64,000 nt of DNA from Anseongella ginsenosidimutans (GTDB lineage Bacteria; Bacteroidota; Bacteroidia; Sphingobacteriales; Sphingobacteriaceae): NCBI RefSeq assembly GCF_008033235.1, contig NZ_CP042432.1, positions 620,001 to 684,000 of the forward strand, given 5' to 3'. The notes beneath the pieces were generated by a model. The model was not told the DNA's origin. It saw nothing but the letters and a program-made list of their open reading frames with translations, and did no database searches. Both the position numbers and the translations under genes were made by a program. How positions within the stretch are numbered: position 1 is the first letter of the stretch; each line of letters starts with the position of its first letter. Below are positions 25,484 through 36,537 of the stretch, piece by piece.

Positions 25484-28400
25484 TTAAAAATCGAGTCCAA
25501 CGCTGAAAGTGTAGATGGGGGTCGAAGGATAACGGCCGTAATCGAGTCCGGTTGGCTGCGTATCCGCAGCCACATCCCTGCCCACAAAAGACCCTATTTC
25601 AGGATCATACCCCTTGTACCGGGTAAAAGTGGCCAGGTTCTGTACGCCCACTGAAAGCCGGGCGGCCTGTATTACAGGCTGCCGCCCTAAAAAAGACTCA
25701 GGCAAATTATAGCCTAGCTGAATATTCTTGATCCTTATATACGATCCGTCTTCCACGAACTTATCGGTAAACCTGGCTCCGTTGCCATTAACATCCGAAC
25801 CCGACACCCTGGGTACCGAAGTTTCCGGGTTCAGCAGGCGGGGAGCCCCGTTGTCGCCTGTGCCAATCCTGGCGTAAGCAAAGGTTTCTTCCAGGAGATT
25901 CCTGCCAAGATTGATATTGTTCGGATTGGTGTTTACAAAACGCAGGTAATTGAAAACATCATTGCCATAGGTTCCGGTAAGGAGGATGCTCAGGTCGAAG
26001 CCTTTATAACTGAATGAATTGCTGAACCCAAATGAGAAGTCCGGCCAGGGGTTTCCAATAAAGGTTTGATCCCGCTCATCAATTACGCCGTCATCGTTCA
26101 GATCCTTGTACCGGATATCCCCTACCCATACCGAGTTCGGGTTTGCAGCCAGCTCCGCACCAGTATTATCGGTAGGCAGGGCGCTTGCTTCGATCTCCTC
26201 CAATGATTGAAACAAGCCGTCATAGACATAGCCATAGAACAGCCAGGGCGCCTTCCCTATATCCGAACGCTGTGTCCAGTTATTAAGGTACCAGGCGGAA
26301 CGCTGCAGGAAAGCTGTTTCCGAATACAGTTTAGTTAGTTTGGGCCTGAATCCAGATATATTGAAATTACTGTTCCACTGAAAACCCTTCCGGTCTATAT
26401 TAATGGTGTTCAGGGTAAACCCGTATCCCCTGTTTTCCAGGGAGCCCACATTGACGATAGGAGGAGCAATAGAACCCTGTCCCGCGGTGCCCATATAATC
26501 GGGAAGAGGATTAGGCATCAACAGGTTATCCGTCTTCTTGATATAAAAATCTCCTTCCAGCTGCACACGGTTTTCCAGGATACTGAGGTTAAATCCAATA
26601 TTATAGGTTTGGGTTTCCTCCCATTTCAACTCCTGGTTCCCGTAGCGCCCGGCAAGAAAGCCGGCTCCCCAGGGAGTAGCCACGGAATTCAGAGGAGAAA
26701 ACACTCCCTCGCTTCCCTGGTTGCCGGTGAGCCCGGTTTCAAGACGTAATTTCAATTCCTCGATATACGTGACATCCTGCATAAATGATTCCTGAGAAAT
26801 CCTCCAGGCAGCCGACACAGAAGGGAAAACGCCCCATCGGTTTTCCGGCCCGAAATTCGATGAACCGTCAGCCCGGATGGCTGCCTGGAGAATATACCTG
26901 CCATCATAACTGTAATTCAGCCGGCCCAGATAAGATTCCATGGCCCAATCGCCCCGGCCACCGCCATTTATGGCTCCGTCCGGGCTGCCGATATTCAGGT
27001 CGGGGATCTCATTGGTAACAAAGCCCGTTCTTGATCCGGATAAGTTTTCCCAGCTGGATTCCTGGGATTCATGACTTGCCATTATACCAATTTCATGTTT
27101 CCCGATACTTGTGTTGTACTGCGCCAGCTGGTTCAGGTTCCAGTAAATATTGGTTCCTCTGTTCACTGCCAGGCTTGCTACCTCATTTGGCCGGTCACCG
27201 AGCTGGTAGGTAGGTATGAAATAGCTGGAATTGCTATACCGCACTTCACCGTTCAGGGAAGTACGGAAGGTTAAGCCTTTGAGAATACTAATATCCGCGC
27301 TGATGCCTCCCATTGCGCCTCTCCGGTTAAGATCATTCCGGATGAAGCTGGCAACTGCAACCGGATTGAGCGGAGTAAACTGTTCGCTGCTGCCGTTCGC
27401 GGCATCGGGCCCTCCCCAGCTCCCGTCAGGATTTCTGACCGGCACATTGGGCGCAATATTAATCGCATTGTTGATGACATTTTCCTGGGAGGTCCCAAGT
27501 TGATCATCCGTTTGATTCAGGGAAAGGTTAGCGCTTAATTTCAGCCAGTCGCGGGTTTGATTGTCCACGTTCAGCCTCAGCGAATACCGTTTAAAAGAGG
27601 AGCCGATAGCTACGCCTTCCTGGTCGAAATATTCTCCTGAAAGGTAAAAGGTAGTGCGTTCGCTTCCTCCGCTCAGGCTGAGCTGGTGTTTTTGCAGGGG
27701 AGATGTTTTAAAAAGAGCGTCCTGCCAGTTTGTGCCTTCGCCGAGTACAGAAGGATCCAGAAAAGCCCCGGGGGAATCCCCTCCTGCTATGGCATGGTAT
27801 TCATTCACCATTTGCGCGTATTGCCGCAGGCTCATTACCGACAGCATTTCCGGCTCATCCTGCACACTATACAGGAAATTATAATTGATCTTCATCTGTC
27901 CGGCCTCTCCTCTTTTGGTGGTGATCAGCACGACGCCATTCGTGCCCCGCGAGCCATAAATGGCGGTTGCGGAAGGCCCCTGAAGGACCTCCATGGACGC
28001 GATATCGGTTGGGTTCAGCCCGGCCAGGGGTTCATGGAACTGGTGGCGCCGTAAGCAACCGTCCCCGGAGCGATCTGCACGCCATCTATTACATACAGGG
28101 GTTCATTACTGCCGTTAATAGAATTGATGCCCCTTATGTTGACCGATATACCGCCTCCGGGCTGTCCGCTGTTCTGGGTCACATAAACTCCGGCAGCACG
28201 GCCCTGCAAGGCCTGGCCAATGGTCGTGTTTAAGGTTTTGCCGATATCTTCAGCGGTAACAGAAACCTGGGCTCCGCTGATATCGGCCCTTTTCATCTGC
28301 CCGTAACCCACTACCACCACTTCATCCAGGTTCGCGACATCTTCAGTAAGGGAAACATCGATAGTGCGCTGGCTGCCGACTATCACTTCCTGTGACTCAT

Positions 28401-28647
28401 ATCCAAGAAATGAGAATACAAGCACATCGTTGGGGGCGGCTGAAATAGTATAATTCCCTTCAAGGTCTGTCGAAATTCCGTTAATGGTTCCCTTTAAAAG
28501 CACACTTACTCCCGGCATGGGGCTTCCGTCAGCGGCGGCGGTTACTTTTCCGCTGACTGCATGTTCGCCGGGACCGCCGTCCTGGGGAAAAACCTTACCC
28601 TGGGACATTACCACAATAGCCAGCAGTATGGCCATGAACTTCCTCAT
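25484..28647 (-). pseudogene. susC: SusC/RagA-family TonB-dependent transporter, frameshifted
   Basis: This outer-membrane glycan importer partners the SusD downstream. It has a signal peptide, then a CarboxypepD-reg-like domain (about 28-110; SGKVTAAADGSPMPGVSVLLKG), TonB-box-like DEVVVVGYG, a plug domain (about 125-250) and a 22-strand barrel to the C-terminal aromatic residue (VGLDF). There is no STN domain. The frame breaks after TSSMNP. Adding one C to the C4 run (+ strand G run 28027-28030) joins it to LAGLNPTDIASMEVLQGPSA and gives about 1050 residues. It is divergent from the hybrid two-component regulator at 28857, the usual arrangement for an HTCS-controlled locus. Confidence 0.92.
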
Positions 28648-28856
28648 AATTATTTGGTTTAGATCCTACGTATAAGTTCAGGTTTCCGAAACCCTGCCTG
28701 TCAGCTCGCAGCGGAAAATTAGCTGCACGCGGCGACAGGCGGCCCCGCAGAAGTAAAATTAAGAAGGCGCACAGGAAGCCAGGGTATCGAAATGTTTCCG
28801 TTTACCGTATAAAATGTTAAAACACTGGTATTTTTTGGTTATTTTTCGGTTACCAT

Positions 28857-31800
28857 ATGCGATACGTATACATACTGATATTCTTTCTCAGCTTCTCCTG
28901 CCTGCGGGCGGTATCGCAGGAGATCCAGTATCAGTTTGCGCACCTTGACATAAGCAACGGATTATCCCATAATCAGGTCAATTGCATTTTAAAGGATAAA
29001 AAAGGCTTTATGTGGTTCGGGACGATGTCGGGGCTCAACCGGTACGACGGTTATACTATCCGGACATTTAAGCACGACCTTCGCGACTCCTCATCCATCA
29101 GCGATAATTACATAAGCAATTTGTTTGAAGGCCCTTTGGGGGATATTTGGGTAGAAACCCTCGACGGTATCAATATTTACCATCCCGAAACCGGGTCATT
29201 TACGCGGGATATCGGGCCAGCATTAAAAAAATTATCCCTCCCGGATGCGCATATTACAGATATGATGGAAGACAGCCGGGGAAACTACTGGTTCGCATAT
29301 TCCACTTCAGGCCTGTACCGGTATTCTCCGGCAAGCGGCGCCACCACCTCGTTGCATCCCGGGAAAGGGGATAAAAGCAGTTTAAGCTCTTCCAGCATTG
29401 CCGCGATCGAGGAAGACAACGAAGGTAATTTTTGGATATTTCACGCAGACGGGATGCTGGAGTTGCTTGACGGGAAAAGCTTCGGCGTCATCTACCGGAA
29501 TAACAGCCTGGCTGGTGTAGCCGGAGAGCATACCGGAGAAATTTCAGGCCCTGACTTGTTCATTGATGCTGAAAACGATCTCTGGATCTATTTCCGCAGT
29601 ACCGCCGGAGGGATCTATTATTTTAATACCACGCAAAAGGTACTCAGCCATTTCAGCAGGTCCTCCGGCCGGGCAAGGCTGAATAATGACATTATCACCG
29701 GAATAGTTCAGGACAGCAGGGGGCTGATCTGGATCGGCACCGACCACGGTGGCATTAACCTGATAGATAAACGCACATTCTCCGTCAGGCAAATTCTTTA
29801 TAACGAAGACGATAAAAAAAGCCTCAGCCAAAACAGTATTTACAGCTTATACAAGGACGACGAGGGGATCATCTGGGCGGGTACGTATAAAAAGGGCGTC
29901 AACTATTACCATGAAAGCATTGTCAAATTCCCGCATTACCAGCACCAGCGATCGAACCCGGAAAGCTTACCCTTTAACGATATAAATGCTTTCGTGGAAG
30001 ATGAAAAGGGCAACCTGTGGATCGGGACCAACGGCGGAGGCCTTCTCTATTTCGACCGCGAGAAGAATAGCTTCCGGCAATTCCTGCATGACCCTTCCGA
30101 TCCTGGCAGTTTAAGCAATGATGTAATAGTATGCCTTTGCCTGGACCACCAGGGAAAACTTTGGATAGGCACCTATTACGGCGGGTTGAATTGTTATGAC
30201 GGAGACAAGTTCATCCACTACAAGCACGATCCTGAAAGGCCGGAAAGCCTTTCCGACAACCGCGTTTGGGAGATCATCGAAGATTCCCGCCATAATTTAT
30301 GGATTGGCACCCTCAACGGAGGGCTTAATCTGTTTGACCGGGAAAGCAATATATTTTCTCATTATAAAAGTGAAGACCCCAACTCGGTTACTTCCAACTA
30401 CATTGCAGACCTTACAGAAGATGCGGAAGGAAATCTTTGGGTGGGCACTTCGCATGGAATCAACGTACTGGACCAGGCCTCCGGCAAATTCAGCCGCTAC
30501 CTGCACCAGGCCGGCGAGCCGGGCAGCCTCAGTAACAATAACGTCGTCACCATCATGGAAGACAGCCGGGGCCTGGTTTGGGCCGGAACACGCGAAGGGC
30601 TGAACTTGATGGATAAACAGCGTAACAGCTTCCGGGTTTTCAGGAAAGAAGACGGCTTGTCGGATAATACCGTGCTGGGCATCCTCGAAGCAGAAAACGG
30701 AGATCTGTGGATAAGCACCACCAACGGGATCTCACGGCTCACAATCAGCAGAAAGGCCGGAACCGACAGCCTGAACTTCAGGTTTAAAAATTTTGACGAA
30801 GCCGACGGGTTGCAGGGGAAAGCATTCAATGAGAATGCCGAACTCAAAACCGGGAAAGGGGAACTGGTTTTTGGAGGGGCAAATGGTTTTAACATCATAG
30901 ATCCCGCTAACATTCACTTTAATAAAAGCACGTTTCCCGTTGTTTTAACGGAACTTCAGCTATTTAACAGGGAGGTTAAAGCAGGAGACACGATCAATGG
31001 CAGGGTCCTCCTTTCCAGGAGCATTACAGAAACAAAATCCGTTACGTTCAAGCATACTGAAGACGTCATTTCCCTTGAATTTGCCGCCCTCAGCTTCTTT
31101 CACCCGCAAAAGACGCGCTACGCCTATATTCTTGAAGGATTTAACGATCACTGGCTGACAACCGACGCCCGCCAGCGCAAAATAACTTATACCAACCTGG
31201 ATCCGGGCGAATACCGGTTCCGGATAAAAGCCGCTAACAATGAAGGAGCCTGGAGCGAAGATGAACTGCTGCTGCTGATCAGGGTCTTGCCACCCTTCTG
31301 GGAAACTCCCCTTGCATTCCTGATCTATGCGTTGCTGATCATTGCTACATTGCTGCTCGCCAGACGGTTTATCCTGGAACGGGAACGCATAAAATTCCGC
31401 CTGGCACAGGAACGTACCGAGGCACAGCGGATGCACGAGCTGGATATGATGAAGATCCGCTTCCTGACCAATGTCAGCCACGAGTTCAGAACCCCTATTA
31501 GCCTCATACTTTCGCCGGTTGAGAAACTGGTAAGGCATGCCGACAGCCCTGCTGATAAAAATCACCTGCTGATGATCCAGCGCAATGCCAGAAGGCTCCT
31601 GAACCTTGTAAATCAATTGCTCGATTTCCGGAAAATAGAGGTTCAGGAACTGCGGCTGAACCTGGCCGAAAACAATGTGGTACAGTTTGTCAGGGAAATC
31701 ACCGCATCGTTTTCGGATGTTTCGGAGAATAAGAACGTAACCCTTAGCTTTTGCCCGGAAATACAGGACCTGCATATGGCGTTTGACGCCGATAAGCTGG

Positions 31801-33014
31801 AGAAAATCTTATTTAACCTACTGTCCAACGCCTTTAAATTCACTCCCTGCGGCGGAAGTATCCAGGTTAAGCTGGGGCTGCAACCCGCAGCAGGTTCCGG
31901 GGAACAACAGCTTAAGATACAGGTAATTGACAATGGCATCGGCATTCCGGCAGACAAGCAGGAAAAAGTGTTCGAACGATTCTTCCAGAGCGAACTTCCC
32001 GCATCCATATTAAACCAGGGCAGCGGCATAGGGCTCTCCATCGCCAGGGAGTTCGCGCAGCTTCATAAGGGAACCATTCACCTTCGCAGTCACCCCGGAA
32101 AAGGAAGCTGTTTTACCGTACTGCTTCCCCTGGAGAAGAGCGGCTCTCAGGGGATGGTTCGGGCCAGGAACCGGCCGGCTAACGGCCTTTGGGTATCCGG
32201 CAGAAGGCGCAGGCATGAAATAAACCTAATCAGCGCTCATGGAAGAAAGAAAAGCCAGGTACTCCTGGTGGAAGATAACGAGGATTTCCGGTTTTATTTA
32301 AAAGACGGGCTGGAGGAAAACTTTATCATACTGGAAGCAGGCAATGGCACCGAAGGCTGGGAAATGGCTGCCAAACATATCCCCGATATCGTTGTAAGCG
32401 ATATCATGATGCCCGGATTGAACGGTATGGAACTATGCCGGAAAATCAAGTCGGACCGGCGTACTTCTCATGTCCCGGTCATTCTTCTGACGGCGCTTGC
32501 GGAAGAAGAACAGGAACTGGAAGGGCTGGAGACAGGGGCAGATGATTATGTAACCAAGCCTTTCAGCTTTGATGTGCTGCTTTTGCGCATCAAAAACCTG
32601 GTTGCCCAGCGAGAGCTGGTGAGGAAATCATTTCAGAAACACATGGAGATCAAACCCAGCGAAGTGAGCATTACGCCCCTTGATGAAAGCTTGATCCAAA
32701 AAGCCATCGCGCTGGTGGAAGAAAACATTGCCAACGCCGATTTTTCAGTAGAAGACCTCAGCGGAAAATTGAATATGAGCCGGGTTGCGCTTTACAAAAA
32801 ACTGCTTTCCCTGACCGGAAAGAGCCCCATAGAGTTCATCAGGGTGATCCGTCTGAAAAGGGCGGCGCAACTCCTGGGAAAAAGCCAGCTCACGGTATCG
32901 GAAATAGCCTACCAGGTAGGCTTTAACAATCCGAAGTATTTTACCCAATATTTTAAAAAGGAATTCAACATCCCGCCTTCCAGGTACCAGGCAGAAAAGC
33001 TGAAAGAGGGGTAG
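28857..33014 (+). CDS. Hybrid two-component system regulator (one-piece sensor kinase/response regulator/AraC)
   Basis: This 1385-residue inner-membrane protein senses an oligosaccharide in the periplasm and activates the adjacent transport locus. A signal sequence precedes about 14 two-component-propeller repeats (LWIGTxxGGL type, about 30-690), a Y_Y_Y domain (about 715-780) and a membrane helix (about 800-825). Then come HisKA with the phosphorylated His875 in NVSHEFRTP and an HATPase domain (GSGIGLSIAREF). A receiver follows with Asp1182 in VVSDIMMPG, and an AraC HTH ends the protein (LSGKLNMSRVALYKKL, VSEIAYQVGFNNPKYFTQYF). All key residues are intact. A 209-base intergenic region separates it from divergent susC. 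This is the Bacteroides HTCS design, and control of the GH9 locus is the obvious inference. Confidence 0.95.
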   Translation: MRYVYILIFFLSFSCLRAVSQEIQYQFAHLDISNGLSHNQVNCILKDKKGFMWFGTMSGLNRYDGYTIRTFKHDLRDSSSISDNYISNLFEGPLGDIWVETLDGINIYHPETGSFTRDIGPALKKLSLPDAHITDMMEDSRGNYWFAYSTSGLYRYSPASGATTSLHPGKGDKSSLSSSSIAAIEEDNEGNFWIFHADGMLELLDGKSFGVIYRNNSLAGVAGEHTGEISGPDLFIDAENDLWIYFRSTAGGIYYFNTTQKVLSHFSRSSGRARLNNDIITGIVQDSRGLIWIGTDHGGINLIDKRTFSVRQILYNEDDKKSLSQNSIYSLYKDDEGIIWAGTYKKGVNYYHESIVKFPHYQHQRSNPESLPFNDINAFVEDEKGNLWIGTNGGGLLYFDREKNSFRQFLHDPSDPGSLSNDVIVCLCLDHQGKLWIGTYYGGLNCYDGDKFIHYKHDPERPESLSDNRVWEIIEDSRHNLWIGTLNGGLNLFDRESNIFSHYKSEDPNSVTSNYIADLTEDAEGNLWVGTSHGINVLDQASGKFSRYLHQAGEPGSLSNNNVVTIMEDSRGLVWAGTREGLNLMDKQRNSFRVFRKEDGLSDNTVLGILEAENGDLWISTTNGISRLTISRKAGTDSLNFRFKNFDEADGLQGKAFNENAELKTGKGELVFGGANGFNIIDPANIHFNKSTFPVVLTELQLFNREVKAGDTINGRVLLSRSITETKSVTFKHTEDVISLEFAALSFFHPQKTRYAYILEGFNDHWLTTDARQRKITYTNLDPGEYRFRIKAANNEGAWSEDELLLLIRVLPPFWETPLAFLIYALLIIATLLLARRFILERERIKFRLAQERTEAQRMHELDMMKIRFLTNVSHEFRTPISLILSPVEKLVRHADSPADKNHLLMIQRNARRLLNLVNQLLDFRKIEVQELRLNLAENNVVQFVREITASFSDVSENKNVTLSFCPEIQDLHMAFDADKLEKILFNLLSNAFKFTPCGGSIQVKLGLQPAAGSGEQQLKIQVIDNGIGIPADKQEKVFERFFQSELPASILNQGSGIGLSIAREFAQLHKGTIHLRSHPGKGSCFTVLLPLEKSGSQGMVRARNRPANGLWVSGRRRRHEINLISAHGRKKSQVLLVEDNEDFRFYLKDGLEENFIILEAGNGTEGWEMAAKHIPDIVVSDIMMPGLNGMELCRKIKSDRRTSHVPVILLTALAEEEQELEGLETGADDYVTKPFSFDVLLLRIKNLVAQRELVRKSFQKHMEIKPSEVSITPLDESLIQKAIALVEENIANADFSVEDLSGKLNMSRVALYKKLLSLTGKSPIEFIRVIRLKRAAQLLGKSQLTVSEIAYQVGFNNPKYFTQYFKKEFNIPPSRYQAEKLKEG

Positions 33015-33042
33015 CCGGCCTTTCCACATCAGCCGGCCGGCT
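33013..33042. terminator. Hairpin between convergent HTCS and rhaM genes
   Basis: AGCCGGCC (33013-33020) pairs perfectly with GGCCGGCT (33035-33042) over a 14-base loop. It begins on the HTCS stop codon and lies between converging genes. There is no T-tract, so efficiency is uncertain. Confidence 0.5.
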
Positions 33043-33054
33043 CCCCGCGTTCCC

Positions 33055-33369
33055 TCAATCCATATGGAAAACCTTTTCAAGCGGAATGGAAACCGGCGAA
33101 TTATCCGGGTTAGTTACGGAAATATCCGCCATGTAAGCCCACCATTTCTGCACCACTTCATGAGCGCCTAGCGCCTGGGATGAACTGTTTCCGGCCAGCA
33201 TCTGGACGGCGAAAAGCGTATCGCTGGCCTCATCCAGGAAAATTGTATAATCACTGATGCCGTTTTCTTTCAGCAAAGCTCTTATTTCAGGCCAGAGCGC
33301 TTCATGGCGCCGCTTGTATTCTTCCCTGCAACCGGGTTTCAACTGCATTTTAAATGCAATTTTCTCCAT
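33055..33369 (-). CDS. rhaM: L-rhamnose mutarotase
   Basis: This 104-residue protein belongs to the RhaM (YiiL) family, which interconverts alpha- and beta-L-rhamnose. Family marks are FKMQLKPGCREEYKRRHEALWPEI (with the active-site His), ISDYTIFLDE, LFAVQ and QKWWAYMADI with the conserved tryptophan pair. The length is exactly typical. It ends the long minus-strand catabolic island, 10 bases after the DUF1080 gene. It implies that rhamnose, or a rhamnosylated compound, is part of the substrate. A rhamnose-type kinase and isomerase lie at the right end of the window, about 29 kb away. Confidence 0.92.
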   Translation of the reverse strand: MEKIAFKMQLKPGCREEYKRRHEALWPEIRALLKENGISDYTIFLDEASDTLFAVQMLAGNSSSQALGAHEVVQKWWAYMADISVTNPDNSPVSIPLEKVFHMD

Positions 33370-33379
33370 ACCGGGCGGC

Positions 33380-34180
33380 TTACAATTCCTTTAGCCGGAT
33401 ATTGCGGTACTCCACTTTCATGGGCGGGCCCACATGTACCTGGACCCCGAGATATCCGCTGGCTTTTCCGTTTACGGTATCGTTATCCGTCACATCGCTC
33501 ATGAGTACGCCGTTCACATAATGCTGCAGATGATTTCCACTGGCCACGATCCGGATCTCATTCCAGTCGCCCAGTTTTACATGCTCCTTCAGGGAATCAC
33601 TCGTTCCCAGTTCTTCGGTGACCTCTGCCGGCGTCCAGGCATTGCCTTTCACATGTTCACGTACCTCTCCTTCGGTAGCGGGGATGGTTACTTTCTGCCC
33701 TCGGTAAGCCAGTGTAGTACGGCCGCGTTCTTCGTAATTCTGGCCGGTATAGCGCGCTGCACCGTCAATATCAGCCTGGTATCCCCTCAGCGCATTGGGT
33801 ATATCTCCGAGTAGCTCGCTGCGATAGTTGATCCCGCTGTTTCCGCCTTCCGATATCCGGAATTCCGCTTTAAGTTCAAAATCACCGGGAGTGCCTCCCT
33901 GCCAGATAATAAAAGAATTGTTTTCAAGGCTGTTTCCCGGCTTGATCTCTCCCACAAGATTCCCGTTTTCCACGCGCCACAAGCTGGTATCGCCTTTCCA
34001 GCCTTCGAGGCTTTCGCCGTCAAAGAGCTGGACAAAACCTTCGTCTTCCCCCGCCGGGGCCAGGGAAGCAGTATCCTGCGCCTGTTCTGCACTATTTTTC
34101 GGAGAAGGGTTACAAGCGGTCATAAAAATCAGGCAGCCCGTGGCAAGCATGCTAATGGCTGGTTTAAAGTTCCGGATCAT
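33380..34180 (-). CDS. DUF1080 lipoprotein, probable 3-keto-glycoside hydrolase
   Basis: This 266-residue lipoprotein (lipobox MTAC) carries a concanavalin-like DUF1080 fold. Markers are FVQLFDGESLEGWKG, LVGEI, FELKAEFRISEGGNSGINYRSE, GYQADID, GDWNEIRIVASGNHLQHYVNGVLMSDV and GYLGVQVHVGPPMKVEYRNIRLKEL. DUF1080 members have been shown to hydrolyse 3-keto-glycosides, the products of C3-oxidising dehydrogenases. The next genes upstream in the same operon are a Gfo/Idh/MocA oxidoreductase and TIM-barrel enzymes, the partners expected for that pathway. The protein should be periplasmic or outer-membrane attached. Activity is inferred from family and context. Confidence 0.88.
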   Translation of the reverse strand: MIRNFKPAISMLATGCLIFMTACNPSPKNSAEQAQDTASLAPAGEDEGFVQLFDGESLEGWKGDTSLWRVENGNLVGEIKPGNSLENNSFIIWQGGTPGDFELKAEFRISEGGNSGINYRSELLGDIPNALRGYQADIDGAARYTGQNYEERGRTTLAYRGQKVTIPATEGEVREHVKGNAWTPAEVTEELGTSDSLKEHVKLGDWNEIRIVASGNHLQHYVNGVLMSDVTDNDTVNGKASGYLGVQVHVGPPMKVEYRNIRLKEL

Positions 34181-34240
34181 AGTATATTTCTTAAATTTAA
34201 TGGTAAAGGGCGCCCCCGGAAAAGCCGGAGTAGCTCCGTT

Positions 34241-35401
34241 TTAAATGTTACCGCTTACGCCGGTGTCTTTCCAGCTTCCGGAAGCAGCCGATTCCAGCAC
34301 CGCTTCGCATACTTTTTGCGTTTGCAGCGCGTCCCGGAATGTAGGCGCGCAAGGCTCCCCGGTTTCCAGGCTTTTGAGAAAATCAGCCACCTGGTGAATA
34401 AAAGAATGCTCGTAGCCGATGCCCAGGCCCGGCACCCACCATTTATCCATGTAAGGCTGATCACCGTCAGTCACGTGAATGGACCGCCAGCCTCTTACAT
34501 TTGATTCATCCGCGTGGTCAAAATATTCCAGGCGGTTCAGGTCATGCAGGTCCCAGCGGATAGAAGCATGCTCTCCGTTGATCTCGAAGGTGTATAAGGC
34601 TTTATGCCCCCGTGCGTAACGGGTAGATTCAAAAAGCCCGAGGGAACCGTTCCCGAAATGGCAATGGAAAATACAGGCGTCGTCAATTGCGACTTTCTGC
34701 ATCTGCCCGCTGAGCTGGTGCATCCGCTCCTTAATGAACGTTTCCGTGACGGCGGACACATCCTTAATGGCTCCGTTCAGCCACATTGCCGTGTCAATAC
34801 AGTGAGCGAGCAGGTCGCCGGTAACGCCGGAGCCGGCCGCGTTCGCGTCCAGGCGCCAAAGCGATTCCCCGCCCTGGGGCAGGTCAGCGCTGATGGTCCA
34901 GTCCTGCAGGAAATTAGCCCGGTAATGAAAGATGCGGCCCAGCTTTCCTGAATCAATGACCTGTTTCGCCAGGGTCACCGCCGGCAGGCGGCGGTAATTA
35001 TACCAAATGGTGTTTTTTACGCCGGCCTTTTCAACAGCTTCCACCATCGCCACGGACTCGTCCATGGTGCGGGCCAGCGGCTTCTCGCAAAGTACCATCT
35101 TCCCGGCTTCCGCCGCGGCGATAGCAATTTCAGCATGCATATTATTTGGAGTACAGATATCAACCGCATCTATATCTTCCCGGGCCACCAGCGCCTTCCA
35201 ATCCGTTTCTGTAGACTCATACCCCCACTGACTGGCAAAGGCAGCGACCTTTTCCGGGTTACGGGAGCATACTGCTTTTAAAACGGGCCGGTACTGCAGA
35301 TCCGGGAAGAAGTTGCTTGCCCGGTTATAGCCGTTGGAGTGGGTCCTTCCCATGAAACCGCAGCCAACCAATCCTATCCTTATTTCTTTCTTATTTTCCA
35401 T
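34241..35401 (-). CDS. Gfo/Idh/MocA-family NAD(P)-dependent sugar oxidoreductase
   Basis: This 386-residue cytoplasmic enzyme has a Rossmann domain ([16 protein letters not shown] at residues 9-24), the catalytic-Lys motif CEKPLA near residue 105, and a C-terminal substrate domain with [14 protein letters not shown] carrying the Asp/His pair. The family oxidises sugar hydroxyls, often at C3, or acts on inositols. It has no signal peptide, unlike the Tat-type relative at 58673. It sits 60 bases upstream of the DUF1080 gene and 13 bases downstream of a TIM-barrel enzyme. A role in making or reducing a 3-keto sugar is inferred. Confidence 0.92.
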   Translation of the reverse strand: MENKKEIRIGLVGCGFMGRTHSNGYNRASNFFPDLQYRPVLKAVCSRNPEKVAAFASQWGYESTETDWKALVAREDIDAVDICTPNNMHAEIAIAAAEAGKMVLCEKPLARTMDESVAMVEAVEKAGVKNTIWYNYRRLPAVTLAKQVIDSGKLGRIFHYRANFLQDWTISADLPQGGESLWRLDANAAGSGVTGDLLAHCIDTAMWLNGAIKDVSAVTETFIKERMHQLSGQMQKVAIDDACIFHCHFGNGSLGLFESTRYARGHKALYTFEINGEHASIRWDLHDLNRLEYFDHADESNVRGWRSIHVTDGDQPYMDKWWVPGLGIGYEHSFIHQVADFLKSLETGEPCAPTFRDALQTQKVCEAVLESAASGSWKDTGVSGNI

Positions 35402-35413
35402 ATTTATTTTGAT

Positions 35414-36445
35414 TTAAGCATTCCAGCCGTGTAATTTCCTCACTTCAATCAGGGCCGCGAGGATATCATTCCAGGTTTTTTGCTGAGTCATGATCTCATT
35501 CGGGAACATGCAGCCATCCCAGCAGATATGTTTCACCGCCTTGGTGAGTTCCCCTTTTTCATCACGGAGCCAGAAACCCGCATCGTGGGCAATATCCAGC
35601 TTCCCGTTAGGGTCTGTCGCCAGACAATGCCTTCCTGTCTTATCATGGGAACCGGAACCAAAAACCGTCCCGTCATTCTGGGCGACGTGAAAGTCAATTG
35701 TCCAGGGCCGGAGAGCGGCGGTCAATTTTTTCAAACCTTCGGTAAGAGCCTCGCGGTCTTCCCACTTGAAATCCTCGGGGAGAATGCGGTCCTGCGGCGC
35801 GTTGTAGCCCAGCAGGTACAAAAAGGTATGAGACATATCCGCCTGGAACCCGATATTAGGACGGTCTACCGCTTCCAGGGTTTCCAGCATAGCACGCCAG
35901 CTGTGCATGCCTCCCCAGCAGATCTCGCCTTCGGCAGCCAGCTTTTCGCCGTAATCAGCCGCGACATCGCAGGCTTCGCGGAACGTCTGGGCGATCAGCC
36001 TGGTATTTCCCGCAGGGTCGGCCGACCAGCTTTCCGGACTGCTGGCGGAATCGATCCTGATCACTCCGTAGCTGCGAACCCCTTCTTTTTCAAGCTGCTT
36101 GGCGAACTCACAGGTTTTGCGGATCACTTCCACGAAGCCTGCCCGTTCTTCCTTGCTGCCCATAGCGGGAGTACCCCATACCGGCGCCACCAGCGAACCG
36201 ATGTTCAGGCCGTAGGCGCCCACCTTTCCGGCAAGTTTACGGGCCTCTTCCGCTCCGCCGTCAAGATGCACATGCGGATCCAGCAGGCCCACGTCCACGC
36301 CGTCAAATTTTACGCCGTCCACTTCGGCCGCAGCCGTGAACTCCAACATTTTGTCAAAGGGAATAACCGGTTCCGAATCCGGCCCTTTCCCGACAATGCC
36401 AGGCCAGGTAGCATTATGAAGCCTGGGATAATTATTATTGCTCAT
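35414..36445 (-). CDS. TIM-barrel sugar isomerase/epimerase family protein
   Basis: This 343-residue protein of the xylose-isomerase-like TIM-barrel superfamily (AP-endonuclease 2 fold) has metal-site stretches [31 protein letters not shown] (Glu), [17 protein letters not shown] (Asp/His), [26 protein letters not shown] (His/Asp) and [11 protein letters not shown]. No signal peptide is present, so it is cytoplasmic. Members isomerise or epimerise keto-sugars; this one belongs to a set that travels with Gfo/Idh/MocA enzymes and a cupin isomerase. The precise substrate is not known. Confidence 0.85.
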   Translation of the reverse strand: MSNNNYPRLHNATWPGIVGKGPDSEPVIPFDKMLEFTAAAEVDGVKFDGVDVGLLDPHVHLDGGAEEARKLAGKVGAYGLNIGSLVAPVWGTPAMGSKEERAGFVEVIRKTCEFAKQLEKEGVRSYGVIRIDSASSPESWSADPAGNTRLIAQTFREACDVAADYGEKLAAEGEICWGGMHSWRAMLETLEAVDRPNIGFQADMSHTFLYLLGYNAPQDRILPEDFKWEDREALTEGLKKLTAALRPWTIDFHVAQNDGTVFGSGSHDKTGRHCLATDPNGKLDIAHDAGFWLRDEKGELTKAVKHICWDGCMFPNEIMTQQKTWNDILAALIEVRKLHGWNA

Positions 36446-36496
36446 AATCTTGTTTTTTTCAAATTTAACAATCTAAATGATTCCGGTAGGAGGCCC

Positions 36497-36510
36497 GCGG
36501 CGGCCGCCGC
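36497..36510. repeat. Perfect 14-base GC palindrome in an operon gap
   Basis: GCGGCGGCCGCCGC is its own reverse complement. It lies in the 92-base spacer between two genes of the minus-strand operon, in a locally very GC-rich patch (36488-36540). It could form a short stem that modulates read-through or mRNA processing. No T-tract follows on the transcribed strand. Confidence 0.4.
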
Positions 36511-36537
36511 CCCCGCAGGCTGCTCCCGGCGCCCCGC